Counted from the first letter of the stretch, positions 20,415-30,060 are shown. The stretch is DNA of 64,000 nucleotides from Oscillospiraceae bacterium (GCA_015068125.1 SVLD01000007.1:1-64000); one strand, 5' to 3'. Notes: a model not told the origin generated them from the letters alone. A program made the numbers and translations.

Positions 20415-21557
20415 ATGGATATTCAGGATTTGCGCAAGGAAATTGACAGCATCGACGATCAGCTGGTAGCCCTTTTCGGTCAACGGATGGACATCGCCGC
20501 ACAGATCGCCGCCTATAAAAGGGAACACAATCTTCCTGTGTTCGCCCCTGCCCGGGAGCGGGAAAAGCTGCAGGATGTAGCACAAAAAGCCGGCCCGGAT
20601 ATGGCAAATTATACCCGGGTGCTGTATTCCATGCTTTTTGAACTGAGCCGCAGTTATCAGAGCAAATTGAATAACAGCCTTTCTCCGCTGTTTGACAGCA
20701 TCACCCAGGCCATTGAAAACACCCCTAAGCTGTTCCCTCAGCAGGCTATGGTGGCCTGTCAGGGTGTGGAAGGAGCTTACTCCCAGATTGCCTGTGAAAA
20801 GATTTTTAAAAGCCCCTGCATCATGTATTTCAAGAACTTTGAGGGTGTTTTTGCTGCCATTGGGCAAGGACTGTGCCAGTACGGCATTTTACCCATCGAA
20901 AATTCCACCGCAGGCTCTGTGAAGAAGGTTTACGATTTGATGATTAAGCACGACTTTTCCATCGTTCGTTCCTTCCGGCTGAAAGTCGATCACAATCTCC
21001 TGGCCAATCCCGGCGCCACCCTTGCATCCATCAAGGAGATCTATTCCCACGAGCAGGCCATCAGCCAATGCAGCGAATTTTTGGCAGGTTTGCCCGGTGT
21101 AAAGATCATTCCTGTGGAAAATACTGCCGTGGCAGCTCAGATCGTCAGCCAATCCGGCCGTACCGATGTGGCCGCCCTGTCCAGTCGCAGCTGCGCTGAG
21201 CTCTACGGTCTGCAATTTCTTGCCGGCTCCGTTCAGGACAAGGGCAACAACCACACCCGGTTCATTTGCATCAGCAAGCAGTTGGAAATCTACCCCGGCT
21301 CCGACAAGACCAGCATTATGATGATTCTGCATCACCGCCCCGGCGCACTTTACAAGGTTCTGGCCCGGATGTACACCCTGGGTATCAATGTGATCAAGCT
21401 GGAATCCCGCCCCCTGCCAGACAGAGATTTTGAGTTCATGTTCTACTTCGATCTGGAAACCTCCATTTATTCCGAGGAATTTGTACAGCTCATGTGTGAA
21501 TTGGATGATCTGTGTGAAGAGTTCAAATATTTGGGAAGTTACAGTGAGGTCGTATGA
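20415..21557 (+). CDS. pheA: Bifunctional chorismate mutase / prephenate dehydratase with ACT domain
   Basis: N-terminal chorismate mutase DLRKEIDSIDDQLVALFGQRM; PDT VACQGVEGAYSQ; ACT region TSIMMILHHRPGALYKVLA. Confidence 0.93.
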   Translation: MDIQDLRKEIDSIDDQLVALFGQRMDIAAQIAAYKREHNLPVFAPAREREKLQDVAQKAGPDMANYTRVLYSMLFELSRSYQSKLNNSLSPLFDSITQAIENTPKLFPQQAMVACQGVEGAYSQIACEKIFKSPCIMYFKNFEGVFAAIGQGLCQYGILPIENSTAGSVKKVYDLMIKHDFSIVRSFRLKVDHNLLANPGATLASIKEIYSHEQAISQCSEFLAGLPGVKIIPVENTAVAAQIVSQSGRTDVAALSSRSCAELYGLQFLAGSVQDKGNNHTRFICISKQLEIYPGSDKTSIMMILHHRPGALYKVLARMYTLGINVIKLESRPLPDRDFEFMFYFDLETSIYSEEFVQLMCELDDLCEEFKYLGSYSEVV

Positions 21558-22783
21558 TGCAATGCGGTTTATTGGGAGCCAAGCTGGGGCACAGCTACTC
21601 CCCTTTTATTCACAGCCAGCTGGGGGATTATGCCTACGGTCTGTTTGAAAAAGCACCGGAGGAGCTGGCAGATTTCTTGAAAAACGGCGATTTTTCCGGC
21701 TTGAATGTGACCATTCCCTATAAAAAAGCGGTCATTCCCTTCTGCGCCGCCCTTTCCCCGGAGGCAAAAGCTCTGGGGGCAGTGAACACCATTGTCCGCA
21801 AAGAAGACGACACGCTTATGGGACACAACACGGATTATTTTGGCTTTGAAACCATGCTCAAGCATTCCGGGTTGTCCATAGCCGGAAAAAAGGCTCTGGT
21901 GCTGGGCAGCGGCGGCGCGTCCAACACAGCGGTAGCTGTCTTGCAGGCTTGTGGAGCGCAAGTGGTAGTAATTTCCCGCAGCGGCGAGGACAACTACGGC
22001 AATCTCCATCGCCACTACGATGCTGACCTCATCGTCAACGCCACCCCGGTGGGGATGTACCCCAACAACGAGGACGCACCCCTTTCTTTGGAATGTTTTC
22101 GCCACTTGGAGAGTGTTTTGGATCTGATCTACAATCCCGCCAGGACAAAACTTCTCATGGATGCGGAAAAGCGGGGCATCGTTACGGAAAACGGACTTTT
22201 GATGTTGGTTGCCCAGGCAAAGGAAAGCGCCCAGTGGTTCACCGGGCGAAAAATCGATGATTCGGTTATCCCTGCCATACACAAGGCTCTGCGAAAACAG
22301 ATGGAGAACATCATTCTCATCGGCATGCCCGGCAGCGGAAAATCCACCGTGGGCGCCATTCTGGCGGAGAAAACCGGCAAAGCGCTCATCGACGCCGATG
22401 CCTATCTGGAGCAAAAAGCCGGGTGCAGCATTCCGCAGATCTTTGACGAGGTGGGCGAATTGGGGTTCCGGCACCTGGAAACCCAGGTTCTCCGGGAATT
22501 AGGCAAGCAATCCGGGACGATCATCGCCACCGGCGGTGGCTGCGTAACGAAGGCCGAAAACTATCCCCTGCTGCACCAGAACGGCCGAATTTTCTGCCTG
22601 CACCGGAAAATTACCAATCTGCCCACCCTGGGGCGGCCGCTGTCTCAGGCAACGGATTTGGAGGAAATGTACCGCATCCGCCTGCCCCTGTATCAGCGGT
22701 TTGCCGACCATTTCATCGACAACAACGGCAGTGCGGAAGCCACAGCGGCGGAAATTTTGAAAATTTGGGAGGAAACGCCATGA
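21554..22783 (+). CDS. aroEK: Fused shikimate dehydrogenase / shikimate kinase
   Basis: AroE MMQCGLLGAKLGHSYSPFIH...NVTIPYKKAV fused to AroK NIILIGMPGSGKSTVGAILAEKTGK. Confidence 0.94.
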   Translation: MMQCGLLGAKLGHSYSPFIHSQLGDYAYGLFEKAPEELADFLKNGDFSGLNVTIPYKKAVIPFCAALSPEAKALGAVNTIVRKEDDTLMGHNTDYFGFETMLKHSGLSIAGKKALVLGSGGASNTAVAVLQACGAQVVVISRSGEDNYGNLHRHYDADLIVNATPVGMYPNNEDAPLSLECFRHLESVLDLIYNPARTKLLMDAEKRGIVTENGLLMLVAQAKESAQWFTGRKIDDSVIPAIHKALRKQMENIILIGMPGSGKSTVGAILAEKTGKALIDADAYLEQKAGCSIPQIFDEVGELGFRHLETQVLRELGKQSGTIIATGGGCVTKAENYPLLHQNGRIFCLHRKITNLPTLGRPLSQATDLEEMYRIRLPLYQRFADHFIDNNGSAEATAAEILKIWEETP

Positions 22784-23214
22784 AGATTTTGGTAATCAAC
22801 GGCCCTAATATCAATATGCTGGGCATCCGGGAGCCGGAAATTTACGGCAAAAACACTTTTGCCGATCTGCTGGCGTTGATCGATGCCACCGCCAAAGCTG
22901 AGGGAATGGAAATCGAACAGTTTCAGTCCAATCATGAGGGCGCTATCGTGGACAAGATTCAGGAATGTTACGGCACAGTCGATGGCATCGTCATCAACCC
23001 CGCCGCCTACACCCACACCTCCGTAGCCATTTTGGACGCCCTAAAGGCTGTGGGAATCCCGGCGGTGGAAGTACATATCTCCAAGGTCAGCGACCGGGAG
23101 GCTTTCCGGCAGATTTCTTACCCGGGCATGTACTGCGAAAAAACCATCCAGGGCAAAGGCCTGGATGGCTACAAGGAAGCGATTCTGTATTTGAAAGAGA
23201 AATACGCGAAATAA
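22780..23214 (+). CDS. aroQ: Type II 3-dehydroquinate dehydratase
   Basis: MKILVINGPNINMLGIREPEIYG; ATGA overlap with aroEK. Confidence 0.95.
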   Translation: MKILVINGPNINMLGIREPEIYGKNTFADLLALIDATAKAEGMEIEQFQSNHEGAIVDKIQECYGTVDGIVINPAAYTHTSVAILDALKAVGIPAVEVHISKVSDREAFRQISYPGMYCEKTIQGKGLDGYKEAILYLKEKYAK

Positions 23215-23247
23215 AAACCAGGGTGCTTTCGCACCCTGGTTTTTTGT

Positions 23248-24288
23248 TTATACATCCAGATAGCCGCAAAGGACTTTCAGGGTATTATACACGCCATCGA
23301 TATGGCTGCGCTCGTAGCCGTGGCTGGCGTAGACGCCGGCGCCAATGAGGCCGTGACGGATATCCACGCCGCTGCGGAGCGTGGCCTCCACATCGGAGCC
23401 GTAGTAGGGATAAACATCCACCGCGTAGTCCGCTTCGGTTTTCTTGGCAGCTTCGATGAGCTTGCCCACCACTTCATAGCTGTAAGGGCCGCCGGAATCC
23501 TTGGCGCAGATGGAAACTTGCTTTTCCGTACACTGCAGGCCTGCACCTACGCAGCCCATGTCCACGGAAATGGCCTCGGTGATGCCAGCGGGCACAGAAG
23601 CGCTGCCGCCGTGCCCCACTTCTTCATAGACAGTCACATGAACCCAGGTGCGGCGCTTTGGGGTAATGGCATTGTCCGCCAGGTGCTTGGCAAAGCCCAG
23701 CAGGATACCAACGGACAGCTTATCGTCCAGGAAGCGGCTTTTCAGGTAGCCGGAGGCGGTACGGCGGGTTCGGGGCTCAAAGCACACGATATCCCCCACC
23801 TCGATGCCCAGCGCCCGGGTATCCGCGGCGCTGTTTACATCCTCATCCAGCACCACTTCCATGGAATCAAAGCTGCGCTTGGCAGAGCTGTAATCGCCGT
23901 TGACATGGACAGAGGCGTTACACAGCTGGAAGGTGCCGTCCAGCACCTTGCCGCCCCGGGTGTACACCCAGACATTTTCCGCTTCGCCGTTGTTGGCATT
24001 CATGCCGCCTAACGGAGTCAGCCGCAGGCGGCCATTACCCTTGACCTCGGCCACCATGCCGCCCAGGGTATCGGCGTGGGCTTCCAGCAAAAGACCGTCA
24101 TTCTCGTCCTCTCCGCCCAAATCCACCAGTACGCCGCCCTTGGCAGTGATATTGGCCGCAAAGCCCAGCTTTTCGAAGTTTTCCTTGACCCAGGCAGATG
24201 CCCGGGTGGTATAGCCGGAGGGAGAATCGATGCTCAGCAAGGTCTCAGTCTTCTCCCAGGCAAATTCCGCGTATCTTCTTTCAATCAT
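23248..24288 (-). CDS. M42 family metallopeptidase
   Basis: LLLEAHADTLGGMVAEV, VYEEVGHGGS, DVYPYYGSDVEA. Confidence 0.88.
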   Translation of the reverse strand: MIERRYAEFAWEKTETLLSIDSPSGYTTRASAWVKENFEKLGFAANITAKGGVLVDLGGEDENDGLLLEAHADTLGGMVAEVKGNGRLRLTPLGGMNANNGEAENVWVYTRGGKVLDGTFQLCNASVHVNGDYSSAKRSFDSMEVVLDEDVNSAADTRALGIEVGDIVCFEPRTRRTASGYLKSRFLDDKLSVGILLGFAKHLADNAITPKRRTWVHVTVYEEVGHGGSASVPAGITEAISVDMGCVGAGLQCTEKQVSICAKDSGGPYSYEVVGKLIEAAKKTEADYAVDVYPYYGSDVEATLRSGVDIRHGLIGAGVYASHGYERSHIDGVYNTLKVLCGYLDV

Positions 24289-25048
24289 GATATTGTCCTC
24301 CTAAAATCAAATAATGCCACACACCTGCCACTTCCCGCAGATAGTAATTGACTCGCAGGAGAAGCTGACTGGTGGGTGCAGAGATTCCAATGGGGGTGAT
24401 TCCACATTCTTCGGCAAACATACCCGCACGGAAAAGGTGAAAATCATTAGAAAGCACACCCAGCTTTTCCGGGCGGCCTCCTGTCTTTTCCTCTATCAAC
24501 GCCAATGTAAACTTGAAGTTTTCCCATGTAGAGGTTGACTTATCCTCCAGCCAGATGCGCTCCTCCGAAATACCCATTTCGGTTAGGTGTTCAAAGATAC
24601 ATTGGGCTTCTGAGATATCCTCGTTTTCTCCCTGGCCGCCGGATGCAATACAGATCACCTCAGGATGTTCGGTTAAATAGGCGTAGGCCGTATGGATCCG
24701 ATCGCTTAAAATGGGCGACGGATCGGACCCCCGCAGTCCTGCGCCAAGCACCACAATGTACTCCGGCACTTCACTGAGCTCTCTGTGGGCAGCATCCAAG
24801 ATAAACGCCCCTGTAACAAGATATACAAGAAGTCCTATAGACAGTGCGCCGATCAATACAGTATTCAAAATTTTGGCAGCTTTTGCGTGCTTCGTTTTCA
24901 TCATACCAATTAGATAAAAACACACGATGATTGCCGCAATACAGAAGAATACCAGGGATAAAAAGCTGTATCCCTGCACAGCAGTATGCAAAAACAGGCT
25001 CAAGAGCAGGCAGGCCGCCGGTGCGGACCATTTCAGTATTTGTTTCAT
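24281..25048 (-). CDS. YdcF/SanA-like DUF218 membrane protein
   Basis: YIVVLGAGLRGSDPSPILSDRIHTAYAYL, ASGGQGENEDISEA. Confidence 0.85.
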   Translation of the reverse strand: MKQILKWSAPAACLLLSLFLHTAVQGYSFLSLVFFCIAAIIVCFYLIGMMKTKHAKAAKILNTVLIGALSIGLLVYLVTGAFILDAAHRELSEVPEYIVVLGAGLRGSDPSPILSDRIHTAYAYLTEHPEVICIASGGQGENEDISEAQCIFEHLTEMGISEERIWLEDKSTSTWENFKFTLALIEEKTGGRPEKLGVLSNDFHLFRAGMFAEECGITPIGISAPTSQLLLRVNYYLREVAGVWHYLILGGQYHD

Positions 25049-25104
25049 AGAACCCTCCCGGTGGATCAGCTGCTATTATAGTATCACAGATCCCCAAAGA
25101 AAAC

Positions 25105-25205
25105 AAGCCGCCCGGTTGGGCGGCTCCGAATAAGGATGTTAATACCCGACAGGTTTTTGTGCCTGTCGGGTATTATCGTAGGGCGGGGGCTTGCTCCCGC
25201 CGCCA
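25105..25205 (+). repeat. Left inverted repeat of RAYT block (terminator-like stem, AATAAGGATGTTA, REP-like palindrome) with an inserted 13-bp-stem hairpin
   Basis: AAGCCGCCC..GGGCGGC..AATAAGGATGTTA..TAGGGCGGGGGCTTGCTCCCGCCGCC; matches reverse complement of 26716-26780. Confidence 0.75.
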
Positions 25206-25222
25206 TTTTCTGCATTCTGAAA

Positions 25223-26071
25223 TTATGTCTGCCCGAATAATTGGTACAGCAGTTTTGTTTCCTCTTCCGTCAAATTCTTATCCGTAACAACAAAACTCAA
25301 ATCTTCAACACCTTCATAGTGAATAATGCTTGGATTGTAGCGTTTTTTGATATTTGTCATTGCCACAAGCCAGTACAGCATTTCGCTTTGTGTATCATCA
25401 CGAAATTCTTTATGGTCAAAAGTGTATTTATTGCCACTTGCCGTGATAAATACCATCCGAACGCCCCAATGTCTTGTTTTATGATATTTACCTGTGCTGT
25501 AACGATATGTTTCAATCTCGATCTTCTCGAACTCACCGGATGAAAAATCATGTATTTGCTTGTTAAACATATTATACTGAGCAACACTTCCGTTGCTTTT
25601 CAAACAGTCACGCCCATACAAAGACCAAGGTAACGGAATAAAACTAATCAGTAGTACTACCAGTAGAATGATAGCGATCTGCTTTCGTTCTTTTCGTTTG
25701 CGCTCACTGACAAACACATAAGGCTTGTTCTTCATGAACAAAGGATATACCTTAGGCCAAGCAGGTGGCCCGTATTTGAAATTCCATCTTCCAAATATTG
25801 GTTTGCGGTCTTGATAAGGTTGAACCCAAAGGATGAATGTCATTAAGAAAAAGCTCATCCACGGCACCCCAAGCCACCATGTACTGATATTGTCCTCTAC
25901 AGCCATGACGGATTCATCTGAAAATGCAATGATATGTCGCAAATGAAGTGGTCCAAACAGCAATACGAAATATGCTACACACAGCAATAGCAAAAGGAGC
26001 CAATAGATTGTTTTGTCTACAAAGGACAGTGGAGGCATTTTGTGTATTCGTTTCTTTGCTTTTCTGGCCAT
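25223..26071 (-). CDS. Hypothetical membrane protein
   Basis: Multiple hydrophobic segments; no recognised family. Confidence 0.65.
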   Translation of the reverse strand: MARKAKKRIHKMPPLSFVDKTIYWLLLLLLCVAYFVLLFGPLHLRHIIAFSDESVMAVEDNISTWWLGVPWMSFFLMTFILWVQPYQDRKPIFGRWNFKYGPPAWPKVYPLFMKNKPYVFVSERKRKERKQIAIILLVVLLISFIPLPWSLYGRDCLKSNGSVAQYNMFNKQIHDFSSGEFEKIEIETYRYSTGKYHKTRHWGVRMVFITASGNKYTFDHKEFRDDTQSEMLYWLVAMTNIKKRYNPSIIHYEGVEDLSFVVTDKNLTEEETKLLYQLFGQT

Positions 26072-26137
26072 ACGGTTCCTCCTTTATCGCAAGTTTCGCA
26101 TTTGTGCCACAAACGCACCGGGTAAGACCCGGATCCC

Positions 26138-26683
26138 CTATTTTTCCGAGTATAACTTATCCAACTCCCACTGCTTAGGGTTGTTTATAATATATTCTGC
26201 AATTTCATCATAGTCTTCACGCCCGCGAATCACATGCTCATAAAATGAAGTTTGGAACAACTTATCAATCGGTCGTAGTTTCTTACATGCCCTTGTTGTC
26301 AGTGATTTATATGCACAAATAATACCCGTGATCGTAGGGTGCTGGCTGTCTCCCGCCGCTTCCTCCAACAAAAGGATCGCATGAATGTGGTTGGGCATGA
26401 CCACATATTGATCGATTTTTAAAGAAGGATATCTCTTCTCCAACAGAAATAGCTGCTCCTCCGCAATTTTGCCGTATGCGGTATATTGGATTTCGGCGGG
26501 ACCAATGCCCCGCCCTACAATGTTTGATAACAAACAGCGTCTGTTATGGGTGCAGATCGTGACATAATACGCACCGGCGGTACTATAATCATAGTCATCT
26601 AGGCGAGGGTGTTTTCTTCGTGGTAAGCAACAATCCATAAATATCACCAATGCTATTATATAATAAAATCCGCAGACAGGCAA
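26138..26683 (-). CDS. REP-associated tyrosine transposase (RAYT, Y1_Tnp / IS200-like)
   Basis: LPRRKHPRLDDYDYSTAGAYYVTICTHNRRCLLS, VVMPNHIHAILLL HUH motif, FQTSFYEHVIRGREDYDEIAEYIINNPKQWELD. Confidence 0.88.
   Translation of the reverse strand: MPVCGFYYIIALVIFMDCCLPRRKHPRLDDYDYSTAGAYYVTICTHNRRCLLSNIVGRGIGPAEIQYTAYGKIAEEQLFLLEKRYPSLKIDQYVVMPNHIHAILLLEEAAGDSQHPTITGIICAYKSLTTRACKKLRPIDKLFQTSFYEHVIRGREDYDEIAEYIINNPKQWELDKLYSEK
26332..26360 (+). repeat. REP-like palindrome inside RAYT coding sequence
   Basis: TCGTAGGGTGCTGGCTGTCTCCCGCCGC, 23/28 identical to TCGTAGGGCGGGGGCTTGCTCCCGCCGC at 25176. Confidence 0.6.
26494..26520 (-). repeat. Second REP-like palindrome inside RAYT coding sequence, opposite orientation
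   Basis: CGGCGGGACCAATGCCCCGCCCTACAA, 23/27 identical to CGGCGGGAGCAAGCCCCCGCCCTAGAA in the right flank. Confidence 0.65.
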
Positions 26684-26715
26684 TACTATCTGCGGATTAT
26701 TGATTGTTTGGGATT

Positions 26716-26780
26716 GGCGGCGGGAGCAAGCCCCCGCCCTAGAATAACATCCTTATTTGGTGCCGCCCTTGGGCGGCTTG
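26716..26780 (-). repeat. Right inverted repeat of RAYT block
   Basis: GGCGGCGGGAGCAAGCCCCCGCCCTAGAATAACATCCTTATTTGGTGCCGCCCTTGGGCGGCTTG. Confidence 0.75.
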
Positions 26781-26790
26781 CTTTTTGTTT

Positions 26791-27963
26791 TCAAAACAGA
26801 GCACCTTGTGCTCTCAAGATTCTCTGCAGCTCCGATACATCCAATGTTGCGAATGTATCCTTCGTTTTCAGACATATCGCCGCAGCAGTGCCGGCAGCCT
26901 GACCAGTCAGGGCGCAAACGGGGATCACCCGGGCCACCTCCCAGCCTTCGCCGTCGGCAGAAACGATGCGGCCCGCCGTAATCAAATTGCTTACCTGCCG
27001 GTTGTACAGGCATTGGTACGGCATATGGAACACCGGCCCCCGGTTGCGAAAATCGCCGAAGGTGCCGATGCTGTCCTCACAGCAGTCCTGTTTGCCTGTA
27101 AAGGTGGCTTCTCCCACCAGGCACCGGATCTTGCGGTACTGGGGCATAGTGGGAATGGAGGTCAGCTCCCGGTCATTTTTAGATTGGTCCTTGATGTGGT
27201 CAAACATAGCCTGCTTGCCCCATGCGATAAAGGCATTCTCCGCATCAGAATTATATTCCGTCAGCAGCGGATGATCTTCAGGATGTCCCTGACCAGAAGC
27301 CACAGCACCCCGCATGATCCATTTACGGAATACCGTTTCATCCGGCGAAGCAGTATCTTCCCTTGTAAAACCGTGGGCAACATAGGTAAGGTAGTTCGTA
27401 CCCATTCGGGTAGGCAGTCCAGCTCCCACGCAGACAGAGGCATCGCCGGTGGCATCTACCACAAATCTGCAGGCGTAGAATTCCTTGCCGGACACCGTTT
27501 CAGCTACGATACCGGCAACCTTGCCGTTTTCCATGACGGGATAGGTGGCCATGGTATCAAAGCGGATGGTAACACCGCTTTCCTTTACCCAGACATCCAG
27601 TGCCAAGGAAAACACCGTGGGAGAATATTTGGTCGCAAACCGGTCATAACGACAGCGATTACGCCCCTCTCCGCCCCATTGGGCAGGCAGGTTCTCCATG
27701 CCATAGCGGATAGACAGCCGCAGCAATTCCTCACCGATGCCGCCAACCACCTGCTTGCCGTTGCCGTCGCACAGGGGTTCGTACCAGTTGATCAGTCCTA
27801 CGGTAGCCAGGCCACCCAGATTGATCTGCTTTTCCACCAGTAAGGTTTTCGCGCCGTTTCGGGCAGCTGCCACCGCAGCAGCCACGCCGCCGATGCCGCC
27901 GCCTACCACGATGATATCATAATCACCCTTGAAGGTTACTTCTCTTGTATCGCAATAATTCAC
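26791..27963 (-). CDS. FAD-dependent oxidoreductase
   Basis: YDIIVVGGGIGGVAAAVAAARNGAKTLLVEK; likely GTG start at 27963 just after thrS stop. Confidence 0.85.
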   Translation of the reverse strand: MNYCDTREVTFKGDYDIIVVGGGIGGVAAAVAAARNGAKTLLVEKQINLGGLATVGLINWYEPLCDGNGKQVVGGIGEELLRLSIRYGMENLPAQWGGEGRNRCRYDRFATKYSPTVFSLALDVWVKESGVTIRFDTMATYPVMENGKVAGIVAETVSGKEFYACRFVVDATGDASVCVGAGLPTRMGTNYLTYVAHGFTREDTASPDETVFRKWIMRGAVASGQGHPEDHPLLTEYNSDAENAFIAWGKQAMFDHIKDQSKNDRELTSIPTMPQYRKIRCLVGEATFTGKQDCCEDSIGTFGDFRNRGPVFHMPYQCLYNRQVSNLITAGRIVSADGEGWEVARVIPVCALTGQAAGTAAAICLKTKDTFATLDVSELQRILRAQGALF

Positions 27964-27970
27964 GGAGATC

Positions 27971-29767
27971 TTACACTTCCTTGCTCTTGGTAGCAATTTC
28001 CATGAGGCACATGGCAATAAATTCGTCCGGGGTCATGGCACCCAGGTCCTCGCCCTTACGGGTACGGACGGAAACGGTGCCGTTTTCCATATCCCGATCA
28101 CCGATGACCAGCATATAGGGGATCTTCTGCAGCTGTGCCTCCCGGATCTTATAGCCCAGCTTTTCGCTGCGGCAGTCGGTCTCGGCGTGAATGCTCACAG
28201 CATTGAGCTTAGCGGCCAGTTCCTTGGCACACTCGTGAGCCCGGTCAGTAATGGGCAGCACTTTGACCTGGGTGGGCATCATCCACAGAGGCAGAGCGCC
28301 GGCGTAACGCTCGATGAGGTAAGCCAGGGTACGCTCGTAGCAGCCCAGGCTGGTGCGGTGGATGATATAGGGGGTCTTCTTCTGGCCGTCGGCATCGGTA
28401 TATTCCATGCCGAACTTCTGGGCCAGCAGCATATCGATCTGGATGGTGACGATGGTATCTTCCTTGCCGAAAACATTCTTATACTGAATGTCCAGCTTGG
28501 GGCCGTAGAAAGCAGCCTCATCGATGCCGATCTCGTACTTGACACCCAGGTTATCCAGAATGTCGCCCATAACGCGCTGGGCTTCCTCCCACTGCTCAGG
28601 CGTACCCTCGTACTTGATGCCGGCACGGGCAGGATCCCACTGGCTGAAGCGGAAGGTGCAGTTTTCCAGCATGCCCACAGTATCCAGGCAGTATTTTGCC
28701 AGCTCCAGGCAGCCCTTGAACTCTTCTTCCAGCTGATCGGGGCGGAGCACCAGGTGGCCCTCGGAAATGGTGAACTGGCGGACACGGATCAGGCCGTGCA
28801 TCTCGCCGCTGTCCTCGTTACGGAACAGGGTGGAAGTTTCACCCAAGCGCATGGGCAGGTCACGGTAGGATCTTGCTCTATTCAAATAGACCTGGTACTG
28901 GAAGGGGCAGGTCATGGGACGCAGGGCGAAGCACTCCCTCTCCTCGTCATCAGGATCGCCCATGATGAACATGCCGTCGCGGTAGTGATCCCAGTGACCG
29001 GAGATTTTAAACAGATCCCGCTTGGCCATCAGAGGGGTTTTGGTCAGCAGGTAGCCACGCTTCTGCTCCTCGTCCTCCACCCAGCGCTGCAGCGTCTGGA
29101 TCACTCTGGCGCCCTTGGGCAGCAGGATGGGCAGGCCCTGGCCGATTTCTTCGACAGTAGTGAAGAATTCCAGCTCACGACCCAGCTTATTGTGATCACG
29201 CTTCAGTGCCTCCTCCTGAGCTACCAGATAGGCATCCAGTTCGTCCTTGCTGGGGAAGCCGATGCCGTAGATTCTCTGGAGCATCTTGCGGTTGGAATCA
29301 CCGCGCCAGTAGGCACCGCAGGACTTGGTGAGCTTAAAGCCATTGTGGCGCACCCGGCCGGTATGATCCAGGTGGGGGCCGGCGCAGAGGTCGGTAAACT
29401 CGCCCTGGGTGTAGAAAGAAATAACCGCATCCTCGGGCAGGTCTTCGATGAGTTCCTTCTTGTAGGGCTCATTGTGGGCTTCTGCCCAGGCGATAGCCTC
29501 CTGCCGGGGTTTTTCGCTGCGCTCCAGGCGGATGCGCTCCTTGCAGATCTTCTTCATCTCCCCTTCGATCTGGGTCAGATGCTCAGGCGTGAAGGAGAAG
29601 GGAGCATCAAAGTCGTAGTACCAGCCCTCGTCGATGGCAGGGCCAATGGCCAGCTGAACCTCCGGCCACAGACGCTTGACAGCCTGTGCCATGATGTGGC
29701 TGCAGGTATGCCAGAAGGTCTTGCGGTACTCCGGGTTTTCAAAGGTGTACAGGTTTTCGTTTTCCAT
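27971..29767 (-). CDS. thrS: Threonyl-tRNA synthetase
   Basis: Class II aaRS motifs; FWHTCSHIMAQAVKRLWP, ALRPMTCPFQYQVY. Confidence 0.96.
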   Translation of the reverse strand: MENENLYTFENPEYRKTFWHTCSHIMAQAVKRLWPEVQLAIGPAIDEGWYYDFDAPFSFTPEHLTQIEGEMKKICKERIRLERSEKPRQEAIAWAEAHNEPYKKELIEDLPEDAVISFYTQGEFTDLCAGPHLDHTGRVRHNGFKLTKSCGAYWRGDSNRKMLQRIYGIGFPSKDELDAYLVAQEEALKRDHNKLGRELEFFTTVEEIGQGLPILLPKGARVIQTLQRWVEDEEQKRGYLLTKTPLMAKRDLFKISGHWDHYRDGMFIMGDPDDEERECFALRPMTCPFQYQVYLNRARSYRDLPMRLGETSTLFRNEDSGEMHGLIRVRQFTISEGHLVLRPDQLEEEFKGCLELAKYCLDTVGMLENCTFRFSQWDPARAGIKYEGTPEQWEEAQRVMGDILDNLGVKYEIGIDEAAFYGPKLDIQYKNVFGKEDTIVTIQIDMLLAQKFGMEYTDADGQKKTPYIIHRTSLGCYERTLAYLIERYAGALPLWMMPTQVKVLPITDRAHECAKELAAKLNAVSIHAETDCRSEKLGYKIREAQLQKIPYMLVIGDRDMENGTVSVRTRKGEDLGAMTPDEFIAMCLMEIATKSKEV

Positions 29768-29799
29768 TTTGTTTTCCTCCTTTTACTTGGGGAAGGCAT

Positions 29800-30060
29800 A
29801 AAAAATACCCACCCCTGACGAAATCAGGGGTGGGATACAAGTCGTTCTCATATTCCACGGTTCCACCCTGGTTGCTCCCCGCGGGAAGCCACTCATTGAC
29901 GCTTTAACGGGCGCACCCGTCCGGGCATTTCCGCCCGGCGGCTCAAAAGTGGTATCCTCTCCGGCAGGGGTACGGATGCCTTGCACCAAAATGGCATCCT
30001 CTCTGGGAATCTTACCGCAGAGGCGTGTCTTTCTCACAGCCTTTACATGGAGCAAATTTA
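29800..30060 (-). ncRNA. T-box leader of thrS
   Basis: Minus-strand CCAGGGTGGAACCGTGG T-box motif (29856-29873) followed by terminator CCCACCCCTGA-TTTCG-TCAGGGGTGGG-TATTTTTT; plausible ACC (Thr) specifier in GGATACCACTTTTGAG. Confidence 0.88.

Noticed and set aside
28187-29818. 543-aa plus-strand ORF
   Set aside because: Antisense to thrS and its T-box terminator.
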